Both the position numbers and the translations under genes were made by a program. Shown piece by piece: positions 22,952 to 32,032 of a stretch of DNA of 64,000 bases; position 1 is the first letter of the stretch, and the number at the start of each line of letters is the position of its first letter. This stretch comes from Isoptericola sediminis (GTDB lineage: Bacteria; Actinomycetota; Actinomycetes; Actinomycetales; Cellulomonadaceae), in assembly GCF_013085345.1 (NCBI RefSeq), contig NZ_JABFAJ010000021.1, positions 1 to 64,000 of the forward strand. Reading direction: 5' to 3'. The notes below the pieces were generated by a model. It did not search any database. It was not told the origin of the DNA and saw nothing but the letters and a program-made list of their open reading frames with translations.

Positions 22952-23196
22952 GGTGATGCTCCTAGGTGCTCGACGTGACGACCGTCAGGAACGAGAAAGG
23001 CCCCCGTCCTGAGTCAACAGGCGGAGGCCATCGGTACCGTCGTCCGCTGGTGCCCCGCACCGACGGACGACCTGGTGGACGACGCGAGTCGTCCGACCGG
23101 ACCCGGCCCCTGTCGGCATCTGCCTGTCGGTGCTCGGGTGGGATGATCTCCACTTGCTGCACCCGGCCACTGGGCAGCCGGGTCGGTCGACCACAC
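22952..23196 (-). promoter_or_regulatory. infC leader RNA with attenuator hairpin
   Basis: The untranslated leader is about 240 bases. Near its end the arms 23020-23029 and 22999-23009 form a GC-rich stem with one mismatch and a G-U pair, followed by TTTCTCGTT (22990-22998), which looks like an intrinsic terminator. Upstream, GTCGTCC (23039-23045 and 23088-23094) and GGACGAC (23065-23071 and 23077-23083), as written on the plus strand, allow mutually exclusive pairings. This suggests attenuation, perhaps by L20 or IF-3. The ligand is inferred. No gene lies in 22952-23307. Confidence 0.6.
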
Positions 23197-23205
23197 ACTG
23201 TAGCA
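23197..23205 (-). promoter_or_regulatory. infC operon promoter, extended -10
   Basis: Minus-strand TGC-TACAGT is an extended -10 element. The -35 region (GCCGTC) is weak, as is common with extended -10 promoters. Transcription would start near 23190. Confidence 0.55.
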
Positions 23206-23271
23206 CGGGGGCACCCCGGGACGGCCACGGGAGCCCGTGTCGCCTCCGTCACCCCGTCACGACCGTCAAGA

Positions 23272-23301
23272 CTGGAATGATTCCAGAGAACGATCTAGGG
23301 T
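23272..23301 (+). promoter_or_regulatory. Fur-type operator and leaderless promoter of furA-katA
   Basis: CTGGAAT-G-ATTCCAG (23272-23286) is a perfect 7-1-7 inverted repeat, the architecture of Fur/PerR boxes. It covers the -35 (TGGAAT, 23273-23278). The -10 TAGGGT (23296-23301) is 17 bases further and ends six bases before the furA ATG. Binding would occlude RNA polymerase, so autoregulation together with katA is expected. Confidence 0.75.
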
Positions 23302-23307
23302 GACGCC

Positions 23308-23739
23308 ATGACCAGGACACCGATCGACGAACCGGCGGAGCGCCAGCTGCTGCGCGACGCCGGTCTGCGCGTGACGGGCGTACGGCTCGCCGTCCTGCGT
23401 GCGCTCGGTGAGCACCAGCACTCGACGGCCGACACCGTGGTGCGGGCCGTCCGGGACGAGCTGGGCACGGTCTCGGTCCAGGCGGTGTACGACTCGCTGC
23501 ACGCCCTGACCGACGCCGACCTGCTCCGTCGGATGGAACCCGCCGGCCACCCCGCCCGCTACGAGCGTCGGGTCGGCGACAACCACCACCACATCGTCTG
23601 CCGCGCGTGCGGAGCGGTCGCGGACGTCGACTGCACGGTGGGGCACGCGCCCTGCCTCCTGCCGAGCGACGACCACGGCTTCACGGTCGACCTCGCCGAG
23701 GTGACCTTCTGGGGGCTGTGCCCCCGGTGCCGCGGCTGA
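23308..23739 (+). CDS. furA: Fur family regulator, FurA/CatR-like
   Basis: Metal-dependent repressor of 143 residues. A winged helix covers about 10-85 ([24 protein letters not shown] recognition helix). The dimer domain carries DNHHHIVC (His cluster 93-95) and CxxC pairs Cys98/Cys101 and Cys138/Cys141 for structural zinc. It lies 29 bases before catalase, the usual actinobacterial furA-kat arrangement, so it probably controls the peroxide response. PerR-like iron sensing versus iron uptake control cannot be settled from sequence. Confidence 0.93.
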   Translation: MTRTPIDEPAERQLLRDAGLRVTGVRLAVLRALGEHQHSTADTVVRAVRDELGTVSVQAVYDSLHALTDADLLRRMEPAGHPARYERRVGDNHHHIVCRACGAVADVDCTVGHAPCLLPSDDHGFTVDLAEVTFWGLCPRCRG

Positions 23740-23768
23740 CACAACCCCCTGAGAAAGGACGTCACTCC

Positions 23769-25214
23769 ATGACGACCCCCACGACGACGCAGACCGGTAG
23801 CCCGGTCGCGAGCGACCAGTACTCCCTCACGGTCGGTGCCGACGGCCCGACCGTGCTGCACGACCGGTACCTGGTCGAGAAGCTCGCCTCGTTCAACCGC
23901 GAGCGCGTCCCCGAGCGCAACCCGCACGCCAAGGGCGGTGGCGCGTTCGGTGAGTTCGAGGTCACCGAGGACGTCTCGCGGTACACCGCGGCCGCCGTGT
24001 TCCAGCCCGGCGCGACCTCCGAGACCCTGCTGCGGTTCTCGTCCGTCGCGGGCGAGCAGGGTTCGCCCGACACCTGGCGCGACGTGCGCGGGTTCGCGCT
24101 GCGCTTCTACACCACCGAGGGCAACCTCGACGTCGTCGGCAACAACACGCCCGTGTTCTTCCTGCGCGACGCGATGAAGTTCCCGGACTTCATCCACTCC
24201 CAGAAGCGGCTCGGCGCCTCCGGCCTGCGCGACGCCGACATGCAGTGGGACTTCTGGACGCTGTCGCCCGAGTCCGCCCACCAGGTCACCTACCTCATGG
24301 GCGACCGCGGGCTGTCGCGGTCGTGGCGCCACCTCAACGGCTACGGCTCGCACACCTACCAGTGGATCAACGCCGAGGGCGAGCGGTTCTGGGTGCAGTA
24401 CCACTTCATCTCGCACCAGGGCGTCGAGCACCTGAGCAACGAGGACGCCGAGCGCATCGCCGGTGAGGACGCGGACTACTACCGCCGCGACCTGTACGAG
24501 GCGATCGAGCGCGGCGAGCACCCCTCCTGGGACGTCAAGGTCCAGGTCATGCCGTACGAGGACGCCAAGACCTACCGGTTCAACCCGTTCGACATGACGA
24601 AGGTCTGGCCGCACGCCGACTACCCGCTCATCAAGGTCGGGACCTTCACCCTGAACCGCAACCCGCGCAACTTCTTCGCGGAGATCGAGCAGGCCGCGTT
24701 CTCGCCGGGCAACCAGGTGCCGGGGACGGACATCTCCCCCGACAAGATGCTCATGGCCCGCGTGTTCTCCTACAACGACGCGCACCGCCACCGCATCGGC
24801 GCCAACTTCAACCAGCTCCCGGTGAACCAGCCGCACGCCTCCGAGGTGCACACCTACATGCACCAGGGCCCGATGCAGTACCACTTCAACGGCCCGGAGC
24901 ACCCGGTCTACACGCCGAACTCCTTCGGCGGCCCGGCCGCGGACCCGACGCGCACCGCCGAGGGGAGCTGGGAGACCGACGGCGAGCTGATGCGCTCCGC
25001 CTACACCCTGCACTCCGAGGACGACGACTTCGGGCAGGCCGGCACCCTCTACCGGGAGGTCTTCGACGACGCCGCCAAGGCGCGTTTCCTCGAGACCCTG
25101 ACGGGTCAGGGCAAGGCGATCACGATCGACGAGATCCGCGAGCGCTTCTTCCAGTACTGGACGCACGTGGACGCCGAGCTCGGCGCCAAGCTGCGTTCCG
25201 AGGTCGCCGCCTGA
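23769..25214 (+). CDS. katA: Haem catalase, small-subunit monofunctional type
   Basis: Breaks hydrogen peroxide to water and oxygen in the cytoplasm. The 481 residues match clade 3 catalases. The distal His is in [10 protein letters not shown] (near residue 57, after RVPERN), the distal Asn in [13 protein letters not shown], and the proximal haem Tyr in [19 protein letters not shown]-site residues appear likely. The start is ATG 23769 with AAAGGAC upstream. It is co-transcribed with furA, and a perfect terminator follows. Confidence 0.96.
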   Translation: MTTPTTTQTGSPVASDQYSLTVGADGPTVLHDRYLVEKLASFNRERVPERNPHAKGGGAFGEFEVTEDVSRYTAAAVFQPGATSETLLRFSSVAGEQGSPDTWRDVRGFALRFYTTEGNLDVVGNNTPVFFLRDAMKFPDFIHSQKRLGASGLRDADMQWDFWTLSPESAHQVTYLMGDRGLSRSWRHLNGYGSHTYQWINAEGERFWVQYHFISHQGVEHLSNEDAERIAGEDADYYRRDLYEAIERGEHPSWDVKVQVMPYEDAKTYRFNPFDMTKVWPHADYPLIKVGTFTLNRNPRNFFAEIEQAAFSPGNQVPGTDISPDKMLMARVFSYNDAHRHRIGANFNQLPVNQPHASEVHTYMHQGPMQYHFNGPEHPVYTPNSFGGPAADPTRTAEGSWETDGELMRSAYTLHSEDDDFGQAGTLYREVFDDAAKARFLETLTGQGKAITIDEIRERFFQYWTHVDAELGAKLRSEVAA

Positions 25215-25233
25215 CCGGTGTGACCTGACGTCC

Positions 25234-25267
25234 CGAGGCCGGACCCGCCGACGCGGGTCCGGCCTCG
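25234..25267 (+). terminator. Terminator of furA-katA
   Basis: A perfect 15-base GC-rich stem, 25234-25248 against 25253-25267, has a CGAC tetraloop. It starts 20 bases after the katA stop. No long T-run follows, as is common in actinobacteria. Confidence 0.8.
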
Positions 25268-25303
25268 GCCGTGCGGGCGCCCGAAGGTGCCAAGATGTAC
25301 CCC

Positions 25304-25660
25304 ATGAACGCCAGCACCGACCCCCTCGACGCGACCGGGGCCACGCGTGACATCGCCGACGTGGCCGCCGTCGAGGTCATCACCACCTCCGCGGTCCACC
25401 TGATGAGCGCCGCCGCGGTCAAGTGCGGCCTCGCCGCCGAGGACGACGCCTCCGAGCACCTCGACCTCGACGAGGCCCGCAAGCTCATCACGGCGCTGGC
25501 CGCGCTCGTCACCGCCAGCGCACCGGACATCGGCAACCAGCACGCACGGTCGCTGCGGGACGGGCTGCGGTCCCTGCAGCTGGCGTTCCGCGAGGCGTCC
25601 GTCGTCCCGGACGCCCCCGGCGAGGGTCCCGGGGAGTCCTACACGGGTTCCGTCGTCTGA
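25304..25660 (+). CDS. DUF1844 family protein
   Basis: A 118-residue cytoplasmic protein with the DUF1844 core (DVAAVEVITTSAVHLMSAAAVKCGL, about 15-40, then LDEARKLITALAALV). Function is unknown. The family is widespread next to infC in actinobacteria, and here it lies within 3 kb of infC but beyond furA-katA. ATG 25304 is preferred over a start 33 bases upstream, because the family begins there and CAAGAT lies seven bases before it. It forms a unit with the next two genes. Confidence 0.85.
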   Translation: MNASTDPLDATGATRDIADVAAVEVITTSAVHLMSAAAVKCGLAAEDDASEHLDLDEARKLITALAALVTASAPDIGNQHARSLRDGLRSLQLAFREASVVPDAPGEGPGESYTGSVV

Positions 25661-25661
25661 C

Positions 25662-26252
25662 ATGACGTCGCCGACGCCGTCCTGGGAGGCCGCGGGGCCG
25701 GTGCACCGCACCGAACCCGCGCCCGGGCGCGGGACGCCCCGGAGAGGACGGGGCTGGCGGGTCGCCACGATCGTGCTCGCCGTGGCCCTCGTCGTGGCCG
25801 TCGCCACCGCCGGGTACCTGTGGCAGACCACGGACGCGTGGGAGGACCACGCCGCCGAGTGGGAGGGTGAGGCGCAGCGATACGCGGAGCAGGTCGCGGC
25901 GCTGCAGGTGGAGCTGGACGGCGTCACCGCCGAGCTCGTCGCCGCACGCGAGCAGCTCGACACCGCCACGGAGCGGATCACCGCGCTCGCCGACGAGAAG
26001 GCCCAGCTCGGCGACGAGAACGTCGCCAGCCAGCAGTACCTGGACTACCAGCGCCGCGTCAGCGAGGCGGCGGGCGTCGTGGCCACCGCGCTCGGGCAGT
26101 GCACCCAGGCGCAGTTCCAGCTGATCGGGTACCTGGAGAACCGGGAGGCCTACGACCCGGCCGACCTCGAGCGGTTCGGCGAGGACGTGCAGGCGCTGTG
26201 CGACGAGGCCACCGAGGCCAACGACCAGCTGCAGCAGGAGCTCTCGCGGTGA
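25662..26252 (+). CDS. Single-pass membrane protein with coiled coil, unknown function
   Basis: 196 residues. A basic cytoplasmic N-terminus of about 30 residues is followed by one transmembrane helix (about 33-54, ATIVLAVALVVAVATAGYLW). A long external coiled coil (about 58-125, rich in A/E/Q heptads) and a helical C-terminus with two cysteines complete it. No family is recognised. It starts one base after the DUF1844 stop, and its stop overlaps the protease start, so the three are coupled. Confidence 0.75.
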   Translation: MTSPTPSWEAAGPVHRTEPAPGRGTPRRGRGWRVATIVLAVALVVAVATAGYLWQTTDAWEDHAAEWEGEAQRYAEQVAALQVELDGVTAELVAAREQLDTATERITALADEKAQLGDENVASQQYLDYQRRVSEAAGVVATALGQCTQAQFQLIGYLENREAYDPADLERFGEDVQALCDEATEANDQLQQELSR

Positions 26253-26977
26253 GGGCACCGCTGCGCGCGGGCGTCGTGGCGGCGGCGGTGGCGCTCGCGG
26301 CGTCCTGCGGCACGCTGCCCGACATGCCGCCACCGGTCCCGGCCGACCTGGTCCCGACCGTGGCGGTCCCGTCGCTGGACCCCGAGGAGTCGGCCCGGCT
26401 CTCCCCCGACGGTTTCGACGCGGTGCAGCGGATGGCTGTGCGGATCCGCAACGTCGGCTGCCAGGGACTGTCGACCGGTTCCGGCTTCGCGCTGGACGCC
26501 ACCACGCTGATCACCAACCGTCACGTCGTGGCGGACTCGGAGTCGCTGCAGGTCAACACCTACGACGGACGCGACATCGACGTGTCGGCGGCGAGCACGG
26601 CCGCCCTCGCCGACCTCGCGGTCGTGCGCACCGAGGACGAGCTGCCGTCCGCCCCCGAGCTGGCCGAGGCCGACCCGGAGCCCGGGGCGTCGGTCAGCGT
26701 GGTCGGGTACCCGTCCGGTGGCGCGCTGACCGTCACCGCGGGCGAGGTCATCGGCACCACGACCGACCCGCTCAACGAGAACCTCGGCGAGGTGCTCGTG
26801 ACGGACGCTCCCGTGGAACCTGGCTCCTCCGGGTCTGCCGCCCTGGACGAGGCCGGGCGCGTCATCGGCGTGGTCTACGCCAAGACGACCGACGGACGCT
26901 CCCTGGTCGTCCCGCAGTCGACGCTGCGCGAGCTGCTGGAGGACACCAGCGCGTTCACGCCGCTGCCGGCCTGCTGA
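26249..26977 (+). CDS. Trypsin-like serine protease, probable lipoprotein
   Basis: 242 residues with an exported N-terminus: a hydrophobic stretch 5-18 and Cys20 in ALAASC, which resembles a lipobox although position -3 is Ala. The protease domain shows His92 (NRHVVAD), Asp122 (LADLAVV) and Ser194 (EPGSSGSA), the S1C/HtrA-like triad. No PDZ domain follows. It probably acts on the outer side of the membrane with the coiled-coil protein. The GTG start overlaps the upstream stop (GTGA). Confidence 0.85.
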   Translation: MRAPLRAGVVAAAVALAASCGTLPDMPPPVPADLVPTVAVPSLDPEESARLSPDGFDAVQRMAVRIRNVGCQGLSTGSGFALDATTLITNRHVVADSESLQVNTYDGRDIDVSAASTAALADLAVVRTEDELPSAPELAEADPEPGASVSVVGYPSGGALTVTAGEVIGTTTDPLNENLGEVLVTDAPVEPGSSGSAALDEAGRVIGVVYAKTTDGRSLVVPQSTLRELLEDTSAFTPLPAC

Positions 26978-26982
26978 CGGCC

Positions 26983-27720
26983 TCAGCGAGCGGCGGCGAT
27001 GCGCAGCTCGAGGGAGTCCACGCGCTCGGCCACCACCGTGGCGGCGGCGAGCCGCGCGTTGACCTGGCCGAGCACCGCGTCGAGGCCCGCGCGGTCGAGC
27101 CCGGGGTTCAGCTCCAGGCGCACCGCCACCTCCGCCGACCGGCCGGGCAGCGCCGTCGCGCGCACGACGTGCTGCACCGGGGCGGCCGCGTCCGCGATGG
27201 CGCGCGCCACCTCGGCGTCGACCTCCAGCCCGTCGTCGGTGGGCACCAGCGCCGGGCGCCACTCGACACCCTGCGCGAGCGCCCAGACGGCGGGCCGGGG
27301 CACCAGGGCGGTGACCGGCCCGGCAGGGTCCAGCACCAGCAGCGACCACTTCTCGTCCACCGCCGACAGGGCGGCGCGGGCCGCCTCGGCGGGCACGGGC
27401 CGCGCGTCGGCCCGCCACGCCTGCATCGCGGCCACCGAGGAGAAGATCGGCAGGGCGCGACGCCCGTCGGGCGACTCGAGGGCGACGACGCCCGCCGAGG
27501 CCTCCTTGTCGACCGCGAGCTCGGCGCCGTCGTGCTCGACGGTGCCCTGCGACTCGACCTCGGCGAGGACCGGGACGAGCACACGCGTCTCGGCGAGGCG
27601 GGCGACGACGTCGCGCAGCGGCGTCGTCCCGGCGCGCCACCCCTCGAGGCGACGCACCAGCTCGGCGTCCGCGGACCCGTCGTCGCCGGCGAACTGGCTC
27701 GTGGGCTGGATCGACCTCAT
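26983..27720 (-). CDS. SseB family protein
   Basis: A 245-residue soluble protein with the SseB N-terminal domain: VLVPVLAE near 47, [17 protein letters not shown] and the [17 protein letters not shown] stretch. The biochemical role is unknown in this lineage. It follows priA with a four-base overlap, a frequent actinobacterial arrangement in histidine gene clusters. Its stop lies five bases from the convergent protease gene. No signal peptide. Confidence 0.85.
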   Translation of the reverse strand: MRSIQPTSQFAGDDGSADAELVRRLEGWRAGTTPLRDVVARLAETRVLVPVLAEVESQGTVEHDGAELAVDKEASAGVVALESPDGRRALPIFSSVAAMQAWRADARPVPAEAARAALSAVDEKWSLLVLDPAGPVTALVPRPAVWALAQGVEWRPALVPTDDGLEVDAEVARAIADAAAPVQHVVRATALPGRSAEVAVRLELNPGLDRAGLDAVLGQVNARLAAATVVAERVDSLELRIAAAR

Positions 27721-28448
27721 GGCCGGCCCGCCACGTCGAGCGCCTCGGGCAGCGTGAACGCCCCCGCGTACAGCGCCTTGCCGACGACCGCACCCTCGAC
27801 ACCGTCACCGGTGAGGGTCCGCAGCGCGGCGAGGTCGTCCAGGGAGGAGATCCCGCCCGAGGCGACGACCTTGGCCGGGGTGCGCGCGGCGACCTCCCGC
27901 AGCAGGTCCACGTTGGGGCCGCGCAGCGTCCCGTCCTTGGTGACGTCGGTGACGACGTAGCGGGCGCAGCCGGCCGCGTCGAGCCGCTCGAGCACCTCCC
28001 ACAGGTCACCGCCGTCACGGGTCCAGCCGCGGGCCGCCAGGGTCGTGCCCCGCACGTCCAGGCCGACGGCGACGGCGTCGCCGTGCTCGGCGATGACGCG
28101 GGCGGTCCAGTCCGGGTCCTCCAGCGCGGCGGTGCCGATGTTGACGCGCCGGGCACCGGTGGCCAGGGCGCGTTCGAGGGAGGCGTCGTCGCGGATCCCG
28201 CCGGACAGCTCGACCTGCACGTCGACCTCCTGGACAACGCGGGCCAGCAGGTCGGCGTTCGCACCTCGGCCGAAGGCGGCGTCGAGGTCGACCAGGTGGA
28301 TCCACTCGGCACCGCCCTCCTGCCAGTCGAGGGCGGCGGACAGCGGGTCGCCGTACGAGGTCTCCGAGCCGGCCTCGCCCTGGACGAGACGGACGGCCTG
28401 GCCGTCCGCGACGTCGACGGCGGGCAGCAGCACCAGTCGTTCGGTCAT
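27717..28448 (-). CDS. priA: Phosphoribosyl isomerase (HisA/PriA)
   Basis: (beta/alpha)8 barrel of 243 residues that isomerises ProFAR in histidine synthesis. In many actinobacteria the same enzyme also serves tryptophan synthesis as TrpF. The start [17 protein letters not shown] contains the catalytic Asp. The second half shows [15 protein letters not shown] with the second catalytic Asp and phosphate loops (SGGISSLDD). Bifunctionality is inferred from lineage. No trp gene is in the window. Confidence 0.93.
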   Translation of the reverse strand: MTERLVLLPAVDVADGQAVRLVQGEAGSETSYGDPLSAALDWQEGGAEWIHLVDLDAAFGRGANADLLARVVQEVDVQVELSGGIRDDASLERALATGARRVNIGTAALEDPDWTARVIAEHGDAVAVGLDVRGTTLAARGWTRDGGDLWEVLERLDAAGCARYVVTDVTKDGTLRGPNVDLLREVAARTPAKVVASGGISSLDDLAALRTLTGDGVEGAVVGKALYAGAFTLPEALDVAGRP

Positions 28449-28482
28449 GCGGGAGTTCTCCAGTCGTGGTGGGAGAGGACGG

Positions 28483-29229
28483 TCAGAGCGAGCGCACCCA
28501 GTTCTCGAGCAGGGTGGCGCCGGCGTCGCCGGACTTCTCGGGGTGGAACTGCGTGGCGGACAGCGGGCCGTCCTCGACGGCGGCGACGAACCGCGCCGGC
28601 GAGTCCGCCGGTCCGTGCGACGACCACGTGACGAGCGGCGGGGTGAAGCGCGGGTCGGCGTCGTCGTCGTGACCCTGGGTGAACGACTGCGCCGCGTAGG
28701 AGTGGACGAAGTAGAAGCGTTCGTCCTCGACGCCGCGGAACAGCGTCGAGCCGGTAGCGGCCTCCACGCGGGACCACCCCATGTGGGGCACGACCGGCGC
28801 GTCCAGACGCTCGACGACGCCACGCCACTCCCCCAGGCCCTCCGTGCGCACACCGTGCTCGACGCCCGCGTCGAACATCACCTGCATGCCCACGCAGATG
28901 CCCAGCACGGGGCGCCCGCCGGCGAGGCGTCGGTCGACGACCTGGTCGCCGCGCACCTCGCGCAGGCCCGCCATGCAGGCCGCGAAGGCGCCCACGCCCG
29001 GGACCACCAGCCCGTCGGCCTCCCCGGCCGCGTGCCGGTCGGCGGTCAGCTCGACCTCGGCACCGACACGCTCGAGGGCACGGACCGCGGAGCGCACGTT
29101 GCCGAACCCGTAGTCGAGGACCACGACGCCCGGACGGTGCGACGACCGGGCGGCGGGTGCGGGCCGTGCGTTGAGCTCGGCGGAGGCACCACCCTCGGGC
29201 AGCAGCTCGGGGGTCTCCGAGGCGCCCAT
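28483..29229 (-). CDS. hisH: Imidazole glycerol phosphate synthase, glutaminase subunit
   Basis: Supplies ammonia to HisF. A class I glutamine amidotransferase with nucleophile Cys112 (GICVGMQ), His229 and Glu231 (FHPEK), so the triad is complete. The protein is 248 residues because of a 34-residue Ala/Pro/Ser-rich N-terminal extension before [10 protein letters not shown], while usual HisH is 200-215. ATG 29229 overlaps the upstream stop. A start inside the extension is possible, but none has better spacing. No hisF is seen in the window. Confidence 0.93.
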   Translation of the reverse strand: MGASETPELLPEGGASAELNARPAPAARSSHRPGVVVLDYGFGNVRSAVRALERVGAEVELTADRHAAGEADGLVVPGVGAFAACMAGLREVRGDQVVDRRLAGGRPVLGICVGMQVMFDAGVEHGVRTEGLGEWRGVVERLDAPVVPHMGWSRVEAATGSTLFRGVEDERFYFVHSYAAQSFTQGHDDDADPRFTPPLVTWSSHGPADSPARFVAAVEDGPLSATQFHPEKSGDAGATLLENWVRSL

Positions 29230-29774
29230 CACTTCTTCTTCCGGGCCTTGCGGGACACGGCCGAGAGCATCCGGACGGCCTTGAGCCGGCCGATCCCGTC
29301 CGAGGACACCACGCCGGGCAGCTCGTCGAGCGAGAGGTGGCCGGTGAGCAGGTCCTCCAGCGCCTCGGGCGCGCCGCCGAGCACCAGCCCGGGCGGCAGC
29401 TCGCCGTCGTCGGCGCCGTCGGTGTAGCGGCGGCAGGTGAGCTGCTCGCCGTCCCGCGTCACCAGCACGAGGGGCACCCCCTTGACGACCTGCGAGATGC
29501 GGGCCGCCGCGGCGCGCGGGGCCTCGCCGGAGCGGTCGCGCAGGACCGCCAGCGCGCCGACCGGCGTCGGCACGGCGTCGACCTCGATCTGGGCCAGCAC
29601 GCAGGCCGCCGCGAGCGCCTCGGCGTCGGCGACCTGGGTGATGAGCACCGCGATCTCGGGCTCGTCGGAACCGGTCAGAGCCGACAGGTCGTCCGGGATC
29701 TCCAGGCCCTCCGGCAGCTCGGGCTCGGACGACCCGGACGGGCCGGGCCGGTCGGATTCGGGGAAGTTGGGCAC
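29229..29774 (-). CDS. Conserved-type hypothetical protein in the his operon
   Basis: 181 residues, function not recognised. An acidic Pro/Ser-rich N-terminus (1-35) precedes an alternating alpha/beta part. [27 protein letters not shown] and [17 protein letters not shown] resemble a small sensor or SseB-like fold. The C-terminal half ([19 protein letters not shown]) ends in a basic KARKKK tail. It starts GTG directly after the hisB stop and overlaps hisH by four bases, so it is expressed with histidine genes. No signal or membrane helix. Confidence 0.7.
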   Translation of the reverse strand: MPNFPESDRPGPSGSSEPELPEGLEIPDDLSALTGSDEPEIAVLITQVADAEALAAACVLAQIEVDAVPTPVGALAVLRDRSGEAPRAAAARISQVVKGVPLVLVTRDGEQLTCRRYTDGADDGELPPGLVLGGAPEALEDLLTGHLSLDELPGVVSSDGIGRLKAVRMLSAVSRKARKKK

Positions 29775-30377
29775 CTACAGCGCTCCCTTGGTCGACGGGA
29801 TGCCCTCGACCCGAGGGTCGAGCGCGACGGCGGCCCGCAGCGCACGGGCCAGGGCCTTGAACTGGGCCTCGACGATGTGGTGCGGGTCCCGGCCGGCCAG
29901 GACGCGCACGTGGAGGCAGATGTCCGCGTGGTGGGCGATCGACTCGAGCACGTGCCGGGTCAGGGACCCCGTGAAGTGCCCGCCGATCAGGTGGTACTCC
30001 TGCCCGGCCGGCTCCCCGGAGTGCACGAGGTACGGACGGCCGGAGACGTCCACCACGGCCTGGGCGAGCGCCTCGTCGAGGGGGACGAGGGCGTCGCCGA
30101 AGCGCGCGATGCCCTTCTTGTCGCCGAGGGCCTGCTTGAGCGCCTCTCCGAGGACGATCGCGGTGTCCTCCACGGTGTGGTGCGCGTCGATGTCGGTGTC
30201 GCCGGTGGCGCGCACCGTCAGGTCGATCAGCGAGTGCTTGCCCAGCGCGGTGAGCATGTGGTCGTAGAACGGCACCGTCGTGGAGATGTCGGTGCGCCCG
30301 GCCCCGTCGAGGTCCAGCTCGACGACGACGGTCGACTCGCTCGTGGCGCGCTCGATGCGCGCGGTGCGGCCTGTCAT
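29775..30377 (-). CDS. hisB: Imidazoleglycerol-phosphate dehydratase
   Basis: Manganese enzyme of histidine synthesis. The 200 residues match the monofunctional form. The repeated metal motifs HHTVED (about 66-71) and [15 protein letters not shown] (about 165) are present. [10 protein letters not shown] near 39-48 is the family start. The ATG overlaps the hisC stop by four bases, and the stop abuts the hypothetical gene. Confidence 0.96.
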   Translation of the reverse strand: MTGRTARIERATSESTVVVELDLDGAGRTDISTTVPFYDHMLTALGKHSLIDLTVRATGDTDIDAHHTVEDTAIVLGEALKQALGDKKGIARFGDALVPLDEALAQAVVDVSGRPYLVHSGEPAGQEYHLIGGHFTGSLTRHVLESIAHHADICLHVRVLAGRDPHHIVEAQFKALARALRAAVALDPRVEGIPSTKGAL

Positions 30378-31507
30378 CCCTGCTCCTGTTCGGCGATCAC
30401 GTCGGTCAGCGCGTCCTGGAACGCCTGGGTCTCCTCCCGGGTGCCGACCGAGACCCGCAGCCAGCCGTCCGGCCCGGTCTCGCGGATCAGCACGCCGCGG
30501 TCCAGCAGCCCCTGCCAGACCGCGTGCCGGTCGGCGAAGGTCCCGAAGAGCACGAAGTTGGCGTCGCTCTCGGCCACCTGCACCGGACGACCGGCGCTGT
30601 GCTGCCGACGCAACCATGCCACGAGCGCGTCCCGCTGCGCACGCAGGTCCGCCACCTGAGCCAGCAGGACGTCGCGGTAGGACAGCGCGGCCCGGGCGGC
30701 GGCCTGGGTCACGGCCGACAGGTGGTACGGCAGGCGGACCACCCGCAGGGCGTCGACGAGCGGTGCCGACGCGGCGAGGTAGCCGAGGCGCAGACCGGCC
30801 GCCGCGAAGGCCTTGGACATGGTGCGCGTCACCGCCAGGTGCGGGTAGGTGTCCACCAGCTCCAGCGCGGACGGCGTCCCGGCGCGTCGGAACTCGGCGT
30901 AGGCCTCGTCGACGACGACCACGGCGGGGATCCGTGCCGCGGCCTCCAGGACCACCTCGAGGGTGGCGCGCGGCAGCGCGGTCCCGGTCGGGTTGTTGGG
31001 GCTCGCCAGCAGGATCACGGAGGGCTGCTCGGCCTCGATCGTGGCCACGGCCGTGGTCGCGTCGATCGTGAAGTCCTCGGCCCGGCGACCGGTCACCCAC
31101 CGGGTGTGCGTGTCGCGCGCGTACTCCGGGTACATGGAGTAGGTCGGCGCGAAGGACAGCGCCGTGCGCCCCGGGCCGCCGAACGCCTGCAGCAGGTGCA
31201 GCATGACCTCGTTCGACCCGTTGGCCGCCCACACCTGCTCGGGTGCGACCCGGACGCCGGACTCCACGGCGAGGTAGTCGGCCAGGTCCTGGCGCAGCGC
31301 CGGGAAGTCGCGGTCCGGGTACCGGTTCAGGGTCCGCGCGGCGTCGGCGACGCCGGCGGCGATACCGGCCACGACCTCCTCGGAGGGCGGGTACGGGTTC
31401 TCGTTGACGTTCAGCAGCACGGGGACGTCGAGCTGCGGGGCGCCGTACGGCACCTGGTCGGCGAGCTCGGGGCGCAGCGGCAGGGCCGGGGCGTCAGGGG
31501 TGGTCAC
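30374..31507 (-). CDS. hisC: Histidinol-phosphate aminotransferase
   Basis: PLP enzyme (fold type I) of 377 residues that aminates imidazole acetol phosphate. The substrate region [11 protein letters not shown] is near 33-43, [17 protein letters not shown] forms the phosphate loop, [11 protein letters not shown] and DEAYAEF hold the PLP Asn/Asp/Tyr, and the lysine is in [15 protein letters not shown]. The GTG start follows a TAGACT box by six bases, so it heads a leaderless his transcript that reads hisC-hisB-unknown-hisH-priA-sseB. Confidence 0.95.
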   Translation of the reverse strand: MTTPDAPALPLRPELADQVPYGAPQLDVPVLLNVNENPYPPSEEVVAGIAAGVADAARTLNRYPDRDFPALRQDLADYLAVESGVRVAPEQVWAANGSNEVMLHLLQAFGGPGRTALSFAPTYSMYPEYARDTHTRWVTGRRAEDFTIDATTAVATIEAEQPSVILLASPNNPTGTALPRATLEVVLEAAARIPAVVVVDEAYAEFRRAGTPSALELVDTYPHLAVTRTMSKAFAAAGLRLGYLAASAPLVDALRVVRLPYHLSAVTQAAARAALSYRDVLLAQVADLRAQRDALVAWLRRQHSAGRPVQVAESDANFVLFGTFADRHAVWQGLLDRGVLIRETGPDGWLRVSVGTREETQAFQDALTDVIAEQEQG

Positions 31508-31513
31508 CGCCCC

Positions 31514-31519
31514 AGTCTA
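31514..31519 (-). promoter_or_regulatory. Leaderless -10 box of hisC
   Basis: Minus-strand TAGACT ends six bases before GTG 31507. The same hexamer precedes hisD, dnaE and lspA. Confidence 0.6.
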
Positions 31520-31526
31520 CGAACTG

Positions 31527-31973
31527 TCAGACGACCACGACGTCGCCGCCGGACACCTCGACCGCGATCTCGGCCAGCGGCTCGGGAGCCGGGCCGGACT
31601 GCACCGCGGCGTCGTCGAGGGCGAACACGGACCGGTGGCAGGGGCACTCGAGCACGCCGTCGCCCGGGGTGACGGTGCATCCCTGGTGCGTGCACACCGC
31701 GCTGAAGACGTGCACCTCGCCCTCCGCGGGCTGGGTCACCAGGACCGGCACTCCCCCGACCTCGGCGCTCACGGCGCCGCCCACCGGGACGTCGGCGAGC
31801 GCGACGACCGCCTCGCCCGCGCCGGACGAGGCGGCGTCGTCCGCGGACGCGCCGGGGTCGGTGCCCTCGCTGCAGGCCACGAGCACCCCGCCGGCGACCG
31901 CGACGCCGGCGGCGGCACCGGCACCGCGCAGGAGCTGGCGGCGCGAGCAGCAGGGCGGGGTGGACGGCGTCAT
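31527..31973 (-). CDS. Rieske 2Fe-2S lipoprotein, Tat-exported
   Basis: 148 residues. A Tat-type signal (SRRQLLRG, 10-17) runs into a hydrophobic stretch ending in a lipobox VLVAC, so it should be anchored outside the membrane. The cluster ligands are CTHQGC and CPCHRS, the complete Rieske pairs. It probably shuttles electrons, but the partner is unknown and no cytochrome b or oxidase gene is nearby. ATG 31973 follows GAGGAG. A longer upstream reading lacks a signal. Confidence 0.88.
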   Translation of the reverse strand: MTPSTPPCCSRRQLLRGAGAAAGVAVAGGVLVACSEGTDPGASADDAASSGAGEAVVALADVPVGGAVSAEVGGVPVLVTQPAEGEVHVFSAVCTHQGCTVTPGDGVLECPCHRSVFALDDAAVQSGPAPEPLAEIAVEVSGGDVVVV

Positions 31974-32032
31974 GGCGACTCCTCGGGTGTCAGGGGTGAC
32001 GGATCTCACGCTCCGGTGGCAGCATGACCATC

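Noticed and set aside
23940-23985. Catalase motif PERNPHAKG differing from the common VVHAKG
   Set aside because: The catalytic His, Asn and Tyr are all in place, and a Pro before the His is known in Micrococcus-type catalases, so it is not evidence of altered function.
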